From contig CM073590.1 in the NCBI GenBank assembly GCA_037074705.1, positions 43,404,395 to 43,468,394 on the forward strand: a stretch of 64,000 nucleotides of DNA. The letters run 5' to 3'. Of this stretch, positions 56,514-64,000 are shown in pieces. A program made the translations under genes and the position numbers. This stretch comes from Zhengitettix transpicula (Eukaryota; Arthropoda; Insecta; Orthoptera; Tetrigidae). The notes under the pieces were generated by a model. It was given only the letters and a program-made list of their open reading frames with translations, did not search any database and was not told the DNA's origin. How positions within the stretch are numbered: position 1 is the stretch's first letter; every line of letters starts with the position of its first letter.

Positions 56514-57480
56514 ATATATATTAATATTAGACGCTCAGATTGGAAGTGTAATATAATGCAGGTGGGTTAATTTTGTGTGAAGAAATTAAAACTTGATTGG
56601 CTTTAAATTTTATTTATTTATAATTAAGGGTTTACACAAATTCAACATGGTCGTTTTCAATTGCATCAAGGTTTTTAAAATTTACTCACTCGACTTTAAA
56701 TTTTACATAATTTACGTTAAGTACACGAATTATTGATAATATTTTCTGATACGTTAAATGGGTAAATCTCAGGAAGATTTTATGAGACTCTGAACATAAA
56801 CCGAAAAGAAAAGTGGGCGTGAGGGCGTATACGTGCGGCAGAAATCTCAATCATTTACGTTGCAGTGAGAAACACACCTGTTCACATTTTTTTGTCGGCT
56901 TCCCCAGGCTAAGTGGAAAATTTCATAGGAATTTCTGTCAGCCTCCTCCTTTAACTTCCTCGTTGGCGTTACATTTCTTAGCATCTACTGCCAGAATCTC
57001 CTTCCGTAGGTTGGATCTTTTCTACTTCTGAAAGTTGTATATGTGAACTATTTACACTTTTTTCCTTCCCAGACTTCCTCGTTCTCCGGGTTATAGATAA
57101 AGACTGTGCTCTCCAAGATGTAGATTAGAACTGTCCAGTTTCCTCGCTTGTGCACCTTCCAGATCGACTCTCTTCTTTCCCCACCAGAGGGTGGAAACCT
57201 CTTCAATTGTTTTATTTCAACCAAACTATTTCGATTTTACACTTTCACGGGCTCTCTCTCGCCTGTTGGAATGATTTACCTTCGGGGATTTTGGTCAGGT
57301 CAATAACTTCTCCGGCAGGTTTCTCCCATAATTCCATGCCTTTATCTGAATGCACGATTCCTCCTTGACATCCCGTCATCTCGGCGCCAAACTTCATGAC
57401 CTTAATTTCCGGCTCTGGGTACGTACACAGGCGTTTTTATTCAAATATTAAAAATTAATTTGGGAGTTGTTTTTCTGCGC
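56514..57480. other. Unidentified sequence with GC-richer patches
   Basis: Patches at 56810-57010 and 57120-57430 are GC-richer. Two 72-codon frames (56813-57031, 57150-57368) have no recognisable domain. It may be another diverged LTR, but no ends were found. Confidence 0.25.
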
Positions 57481-57517
57481 TACAGAAGTTTGGTGATAGT
57501 TTTTAATTATTAAGTAA

Positions 57518-57641
57518 GATGTAAGTATTTCATTTTATTTTCATTACTGTTTTATATAGCTGGATGTATTACACCCTTTCATAAAACTATAGCAAATTTA
57601 TTCGACGGGATTGGCTATTTTATATATTTGTGTATTTATTA
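57518..57641 (+). pseudogene. Upstream paralogous peptide unit of the 57.8-58.1 kb frame
   Basis: In one frame this reads KYFILFSLLFYIAGCITPFH, continuing KTIANLFDG before a stop near 57640. It matches the C-terminal half of the frame at 57791-58063 (ILFSLKYHIAECITPCHKTI). The nucleotide repeat TATAGCTG(G/A)ATGTATTACAC is at 57556 and 57958, about 402 bp apart. It is either a duplicated exon or the remains of a tandem paralogue. Confidence 0.4.
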
Positions 57642-57790
57642 ATTTTTTATTTTCATTGATATGTATTTTGTGTATTTTTTGTTTGTTTGCTCGTTATCAT
57701 TTTTTCTAGTCGATATATTTTTATTGTTGTATTTTATTATTCTGGACTGTTATTGTGCTATGACCTGTCTTGTTTCCCCAGTGAGGTATA

Positions 57791-58063
57791 ATGGAATCAA
57801 TAAATCAAGAGCTTGAGGAACTAGAACGGAAACTATTGAAGAAAATAGAGAAGTTGTTGAAATTGTCATTATACGTTTTCTATTGTGTCGGTGATGTAAT
57901 AAAATATATATTATTGGTTTCAATATTTAATTTAATTTTATTTTCATTAAAGTATCATATAGCTGAATGTATTACACCATGTCATAAAACTATAGAAAAT
58001 TTTAAAAAAATTATCACCCGTAGTTGTCCTAATATTAAGTCGAAGAATCGATCATATAATTAA
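57791..58063 (+). CDS. Unidentified 90-residue protein with coiled-coil-like start and hydrophobic segment
   Basis: The frame opens with MESINQELEELERKLLKKIE, a charged heptad-like stretch that could form a coiled coil. A hydrophobic segment follows at about residues 36-55 (DVIKYILLVSIFNLILFSL), then AECITPCHKT with two Cys residues, and a basic, Asn/Ser-rich tail. It could be a small membrane-anchored protein. The ten bases before the ATG follow a good splice-acceptor-like tract, CTTGTTTCCCCAG ending at 57780, so this may be a coding exon. A paralogous peptide lies 400 bp upstream. No AATAAA is seen soon after the stop. I recognise no family; AT-rich chance is the alternative. Confidence 0.35.
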   Translation: MESINQELEELERKLLKKIEKLLKLSLYVFYCVGDVIKYILLVSIFNLILFSLKYHIAECITPCHKTIENFKKIITRSCPNIKSKNRSYN

Positions 58064-58180
58064 TTGTTATTTCAAAAATTACAATTTTTAGTCAAATTTT
58101 ATTTTCTAAAATTTTTGTGTATTAATATTAATAATATCCATTATATGTTTATAGATTTAAAACAACATAATACGAGGTGA

Positions 58181-58400
58181 TTTTTTTTATAGCAACCGGC
58201 TACATGAGAGGTAATTAATAGCATAGGAAGGGATTTATAAACGAGGGTGCGGAAGGGTAGAGGAATGCAGCCAAGGGTTAACTAGGGCCGCCGGGCTATG
58301 ATTTAAGGATCCTTCCCGGCATTCGCCTAAAAGTGATGCAGGACAAACGCTAGAAAACCTTCATCAGGGAAGTGGGGCATTTAGTACTTGTCCCACACCC
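58181..58400 (-). mobile_element. Family S repeat, copy 10 (5'-truncated, internal deletion)
   Basis: Starts with a T run and TATAGCAACCGGCTACATGAG and lacks about 25 bp (the CCACTTTGGGCAACT region) found in the other copies. Ends near TTGTCCCACACCC. Confidence 0.75.
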
Positions 58401-58599
58401 GCGTATTTCTCGAATATAGTAAATATTACGTCAGAGCGATAACTTTATTAAATTTTTGCCCTGTTTTATTAACATAGCTCCGTAGCCAATTGCTGTAATT
58501 TATTAGTGATAACGTTTTCTGGAGTGTTTTGAAGTAGAATGTTTTAAAACGCTGGGTTAAGAGGTCATCCAGAATGGACGACCTTGGCGAAGTTAAGCT

Positions 58600-59190
58600 T
58601 TTTTTATTATTATTTTTATTTTTTTTATATTTAGGGCAACAGGCTACATGAGGGTAATCCACTTTGGGCAACTTCCCTTTAATAGCATAGGAAGGGATTT
58701 GAAAGGGGGGATTCGGAATGGTAGAGGAAGGTAGCCAAGGGTTAACTAGGGCCCCCGGGCTATATTTTAAGGATCCTACCTGGCATTCGCCTAAAGAAAT
58801 GCAGGGAAAACCCTAGGAAAACCTGCATCAGGTAGGTCGGGCATTGGGTACTTGTCCCACGCCCTTCCGATAGCGGGAGAGGAGTTTGCTGTGGGGACGC
58901 AGCATTCTCTTCTCCGTCCCTCGACCAGTTTAGGAGGTAACTGGCCGACTGTTCCAATGGGAATAGCGAACAACTCTTACCGTACGCCCAAGATCTGTGA
59001 CCCCGAAACATACACCTCTCAAAACAGGCCGAGGTGCCTCGGCTTGTGGGAACCTTAGTTCAAAAACGGAGAGGAAAAGGCATACCCAATGGTAGCCCGT
59101 TTGTATTCCTCCTAAAAGGTTCTACTTGCGAGAGAACATCCCTCGCAGGTATTGCCTGCGAGAGAATAGCCCTCGCAGATTTCCGATTCA
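58600..59190 (-). mobile_element. Family S repeat, copy 11 (full length, double 5' hairpin)
   Basis: Flanked by a perfect 12-bp direct repeat, CGAAGTTAAGCT, at 58588-58599 and 59191-59202. The A tail lies on the left as an interrupted T-rich run. At the right (5') end the hairpin motif CCTGCGAGAGAA...CCCTCGCAG occurs twice in tandem (59126-59149 and 59155-59179), while copy 1 has it once. Together with copy 1 this defines the element as about 530-590 bp. Minus-strand frames at 58760-59011 and 58791-58973 and the plus frame at 58852-59058 are not genes. Confidence 0.85.
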
Positions 59191-59202
59191 CGAAGTTAAG
59201 CT

Positions 59203-59651
59203 GAAGTTGCAGGTGAAGTAGCGGTTTCATGTCAGAGATGTTGCTGCGAGCAGGATACAAACTCTACGCCGAGTTTGAGACGTAACACGTCGCCTGGGGA
59301 CTTGCAGTCCCGCCAAGACTTTCAAAGCTAACATCGTGAATTCACCTTCCGTCACAGGTCTAAACAAGACAAGGACTATCTGCAGTAATGAATAAACGCA
59401 TCGTCTTTCACACCCGGTAATTTTAAGGTTCAGTGTTAAATATGCAGACAACAAGCAACTACGTTTTTAATAGTTTTCTCTAATACAAGTAGTAATTCTG
59501 TTTTTCTAATAAATCGTTCGTACAGTATTAGAAATAAATGTACTATCACAATGTGTACGCAAAATAAAATGAATTAAATTATAAGTACGTAAAATTAGAA
59601 TTACACATTTGTTTCAAACGCTCAGAAGTTTTTTCTATAAATTAATTTAAC
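59203..59651. other. Unidentified sequence, GC-richer at the left
   Basis: Host sequence at the empty-site side of S copy 11. The 75-codon minus-strand frame at 59227-59454 has no recognisable motif. Confidence 0.3.
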
Positions 59652-59761
59652 TTATTAATAAATTTTTCGCGGTTGAGCACCAGGCTCAGAGAATTAAAGC
59701 AGAAACGTCAACTTCGATAAATTTGAACCATGGTGCTCAACCGCGAAAAATTTATTAATAA
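59652..59761. repeat. Inverted repeat with perfect 31-bp arms
   Basis: Arms at 59652-59682 and 59731-59761 are exact reverse complements (core TCGCGGTTGAGCACCA and TGGTGCTCAACCGCGA) around a 48-bp loop. It may be a small foldback element or the palindromic end of a larger one. No coding content. Confidence 0.9.
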
Positions 59762-62700
59762 TTTACACCGGGAAAGCTTAAATTCATTAATTTAAAACAC
59801 AGAATTTATAAAGAAAGAAACAGATATTTAAACAGTGCGAACCATTCATGAAAGAAAACTCCTTGGAATATAATAGTCAGGAGAAAAAAATGTTTAAACG
59901 ATGGAAAATATAAATTACATACGTCTTGGCCAGTATGTAACGCAGATCCCCTTCAGTGAGGAACAATGCGCAAGGCAGATCATAATCGATCGTGAGTCTT
60001 AAACTTTATGTACGGTAATCTGATCAGTTAAAACCCTTCATATTTCTGCTTTAGCTGACATGATATTTCGAATATTTCAATAATTTCTGGATTTAAAAAC
60101 AGTTTCTAACAGTCACATCCTGATAGGCGAAGGAGACAGAATCATAACAGACTCGTTCCTGACACTGTATAATTCATATAAATCACTTCGTAACACGAAC
60201 TTAATAATATATTGCCCGTATTGGAATTGTTAAGACAAGTTTTCACCGTAAACTCTTTCAAGACTGTTGTTTTCGAATTGGACATAAATTGGTAATTTTA
60301 CTACATGAATTAAGTAAAACTCTTAAACACGCGGATAAATTTCACTCAAACTTGGCACGTTAATCTGTTATGCAATGAATTATTTTTTTCAATTGTATTA
60401 CGGATCAGAGTAATAAGAATTTCCTCTGTGTAATGAAGAACGAATCCGTTTATTACGAGGTAATAAATGTTATGGAGTATTTCTACTGAAAAATAAAGTA
60501 TTTCAATTTATGATAGAACCGTTATAAAAATACTGTTTCAGAAATACGTTTTTGTATTGCTTTACTGGTTACGAATAGTACTGAGCGCGCTAATCGATTC
60601 ATTCTTTGTTCCTAAAACAACAGCATTTCATTACTAAATACTGGCAGACAGTTTCATAGCAACGAAATATCACTCGAAACGCACGTCTGATAACAATAAT
60701 TGGTTTACTCTAGCCAATATTGGTATTATTTGTTTGTATATTACTAAATTTTCATTCTGTTTGAAGTTGATTTGTATTCCGACGAATAATAAAGCGCTTC
60801 AATATCATTATGTATCAATATCGCGAATAGTTATCACAAACTTCAGTTTTACAGTGCAGTTAATTTACGAAACCACTTGTCACCCACCAGGCAATTCTCG
60901 TTCTAAATTGCAGCAACAAGAATAAGCACCGTAAAATATGCGACAATCTGGTGTTGCTGGAATGAAACGATATTATACACAGACTTGTAAGGAGGAAGAT
61001 AAAATGGAATTAAAATATATATCAACACATCAAAGGATACAAAAATATTAAACATATAAAAGGCATCTAAAAATATTACTGCTTTATCCGAGAACTAGAA
61101 AAATGATAACGTTTCTGACCAACCACACGTATTATATAGAATAACCACAGATGTGATTAAGTGAAAAATATTATTTCGAACAACAAATTAGAACTTGGCG
61201 CTGAGCAAAAAATTTGTAGACTTCCCTGTTAAGAACATTATCTAATGTAAGCAAATATGAAGACTACAACAAAATGAAAGTATATACCATGAAATAGATG
61301 CATTATAGTTCTGGAGAAAGAAGAAAACAAAATATGTATGCACATGGGGTTCCAGATGAAAATAACATAAGAAGAGTAATTATAAATAAATAAATATAAA
61401 ATTAGTTCTTCACCGGATATATAGTGGGATCGTTAACTTCCCGAGAAGAAGGACAAATAAGTATAAATGATCCTACGGAACCTGGAAGGAGGAATCGGAT
61501 TTGATTTGAAACAAAGAAGTACGTATCGTATTTTAAAATATGAAGCTCAATTTTTAGAAAATATGTTCAGACCGGTCGTTACAAAATACATGTTTACGAG
61601 GCACAACTGTGTAAATGCTAATGGAAACCCATAAGTTCCCACCCACTACAACGAACTCTTTCTGTTTGCCGGATTATAAATATCACCAGAAGTACGTCAA
61701 AATTACTTCAGGCGGTTGTTACTAAACGTTTCCTCCTCATTTTTTGCTTTGTTATATTACTTATAATTCAATAATTCGTCTCCTTATATATCAAATTTTT
61801 ATTTGTATCACATCTTTTTATGAACCATATTTTTTCGGCGTGACATTTCCAATTTGCGTTTTAGTCCTGTGTCGGTCCATTATCACATTGTTGCATGAAA
61901 AAAAATTATAAAGTCATGGCATTCGTTCGTAGTCCATCTACAAGCGGTTTCTTCATTCCATCTGCGTTTCCAACGTTCCATTATAGCACAATAGCGTCGG
62001 CGTTATCAAATGTCTTTCGATAACAGTGTTTAAAAAGGTGAGAAAATTGTATAGGTGATATTGAAATCGATGCGTTGTGACGATTGAACGTTTTTATCAA
62101 GAACAGACATTCAGCCATGCTATTAATCTTGTCTGCGCACATATATGTGAATTCTTAGTTATATTTACGCGATATTAATAGAATAAATACATAAAAAACC
62201 GGCGTTAATTCTAGAAAAAACATTAATAAAATAAAACAACTTTACGATCCTTCTCTTGGAACCTTCTCTGGAACAAAATGTTTGGTATAGAAGAATTCTG
62301 CAATTCCAATAAATAATAAGATATAAGAGGGAAAATTTATAAAACCATGTGCAAAATACTGTTGAAAACTAAATTGTTTCTGGAAATTTGGACTACTTTT
62401 TTTGTCTAAGAGAATTAATATCGAATTTTTAATAATAAATTATTATAAATGATTTTCTCATAACAGTTTAGAAGAATGAGAGGACTTGACAATGACAAAA
62501 AATATATATTTGTTAAAAACAAAATGAAATTATTCGTTACGTCGGTAAGACAATTTACACCGCCGTTACACTAACGTTGCATTAAAATCAGTAACAAGAA
62601 GATATTCATTATAAAGAGAGCGATACAAAATAAAAACACGTAGTGAAGAGGGCCAAGCAACAAATCCACAATTTTTTAAAAGAAGGTACTACGTCTAATA

Positions 62701-63453
62701 ACAGCATACAAAACAAACAACTATTACAGCGAGAAAGACTGCAAGGCGGTCTCCGGGAGAATCAGATAGCTTATTGTGTGAACGGAGACATCTTCCTGGG
62801 GAAAAGGCGACATTGAACTGAGAGACGCGCGCGATTTTTAAATTGGATTTCGTGTCAGACACTCGCCGTTAAACCACTCTCAGTGGAGAGCGTCCCCTTC
62901 ACACTTGCGCTCGTAACTTAACCACAACTCTCAGACATTTTATCGTTCTGATCTAAACTGTCCGTTGTAAAAGTTAAATTCTGATGAAACATTAGAATAA
63001 AGCTCAATTTTAGTTAGACATAAAAACTGTGAATTGTAAGTTACATTCCTTTTATCCTATACAGAAAATACCATAGCTCGTGTACAAGACATAGCGACTA
63101 GTTTCATCGTGATCCTTACGTACACATGTTACGAGAAAAATATAAACCAATTTTATCAGAATTTGATTAATGTGTTTGAATCCAACGAAGAAAATTGTAA
63201 ATTTATTATCGCAAGCTATATACATGTAATAAAATAAATTAAATGCGTAAGAGATATATATAATTTTAAAAGCAATTGATTTTATTATGGAAATATAAAA
63301 ACTAATAATGTCGTAACATTATTAGTTTCCCTACCTGTCCGATAATCGCCAGATTTTGAGCCGACACACTAAGGACATTTATACTAAAGATGTTAAAAAT
63401 GAAATAATTTTTTCTTTTTAAGGATCAGGATGCAATATTCTCAACTGGAATGC
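59762..63453. other. AT-rich sequence, no gene seen
   Basis: The only frame over 60 codons (60734-60925) has no recognisable motif. A GC-richer patch at 62740-62930 is unexplained. No repeat shared with the rest of the window was noticed. Confidence 0.45.
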
Positions 63454-63509
63454 GAATAGAATCCGGGTCTCCTGGTTAATACGCCGGGGCTCTACCACTG
63501 CGCCCTCCA
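63454..63509 (-). tRNA. tRNA-like remnant (pseudo-tRNA or SINE head)
   Basis: The minus strand reads GGAGGGCGCAGTGGTAGAGC, an A-box and D-arm pattern, then an anticodon-arm-like stretch and GGAGACCCGGATTCTATTC, a weak B box (consensus GGTTCRANNCC). The acceptor stem and a proper T arm are not evident, so it is not a working tRNA gene. Confidence 0.35.
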
Positions 63510-64000
63510 CGTGAACTTCAGACCATCCATTGCATACCCAGAGCCCAGCTATACCTACATCGAAGTCCTTTCATATTAACTTCATGACCTATATGGATGA
63601 GTTTTAATTGAAAGTTTATTCTGTTCTTTCTGCAATAATTTTTCTTTAGAATTAATTTTAGTGTTACAAATATATACTACTCCTACATGCAATCTATTTT
63701 TCAATAAAATAAATTTTATCTATTTCACCTTACTCTTAGATTCTTGTGCAGGTTTATATAAAGACACAGAATACGATAGTGGCTACTATATTGGTTTATA
63801 TATTTTTCTTATATTTTCTCTCTAACTTATATCTTTAGGGTTTTTATGTAATCGATAACAGGGCGTCATCCCGATGTAGAAATTGGATCAGAACGAGTTA
63901 AGGTAGAATTGATCAGCTAGTTGGTGGAAGGTCACTACGACCACTATATGACCGAATACTGACTCACTTTACTTGGCTGATTTCTCCTGATCATAAAACA
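63510..64000. other. AT-rich sequence, no gene seen
   Basis: Nothing recognised up to the window edge. Confidence 0.45.

Overview
The window looks like intergenic or intronic DNA from a large, AT-rich arthropod genome, most likely an insect. This rests on the mobile elements: a CsRn1-type Ty3/gypsy element with a tRNA-Trp primer site, Jockey/CR1-like and RTE-like LINEs, and LTRs sitting in (TA)n tracts. There is no operon structure, no rRNA, no CRISPR array and no recognisable complete host gene. Most long open frames are degenerate transposon coding regions or chance frames. I cannot name the species.

Layout. 1-10 kb: two copies of an A-tailed retroposed repeat ('family S', SINE-like), then a cluster of four LTR-type units separated by TA-repeat tracts (4.58-9.40 kb). 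10.5-12.6 kb: three more S copies, two of them nested with a readable target-site duplication. 13.4 and 15.8 kb: two short motifs resembling Penelope-type ends. 15.9-24.1 kb: three head-to-tail monomers of a Jockey/CR1-like LINE on the minus strand; 2948 bp of this is duplicated almost perfectly. 24.6-25.1 kb: two abutting S copies. 25.1-28.5 kb: a diverged tandem array of about 12 monomers of about 285 bp in two subtypes. 29.40-29.57 kb: a long palindrome of the same Penelope-like motif. 30.4-30.7 kb: an unidentified minus-strand open frame of 103 codons. 31.2-32.2 kb: an apparently complete solo LTR. 35.45-39.63 kb: a broken but nearly full-length CsRn1-type element whose 3' LTR is cut by an S insertion. 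40.5-42.35 kb: an RTE-like LINE remnant. 44.0-46.7 kb: LTR remnants and an unidentified open frame. 47.6-48.6 kb: a GC-rich degenerate LINE-like block. 51.8-54.55 kb: a second CsRn1 copy between two inverted LTR fragments. 55.49-56.51 kb: a minus-strand LTR with its tRNA-Lys-type primer site. 57.5-58.06 kb: a small membrane-protein-like open frame with an upstream paralogous peptide. 58.2-59.2 kb: two S copies. The rest, including 59.8-63.4 kb, is AT-rich and unremarkable.

The points most worth a second look are these: the LTR units repeatedly lie in TA tracts; several end in serial copies of a PBS-like motif; all carry a conserved splice-donor-like GTAAGT/GTGAGT between TATA-like and AATAAA-like signals; and a small two-copy peptide unit near 57.5-58.1 kb is the best candidate for a non-transposon gene. 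All calls come from reading the sequence by eye. No database search or alignment program was run, so identities and boundaries are approximate unless stated.
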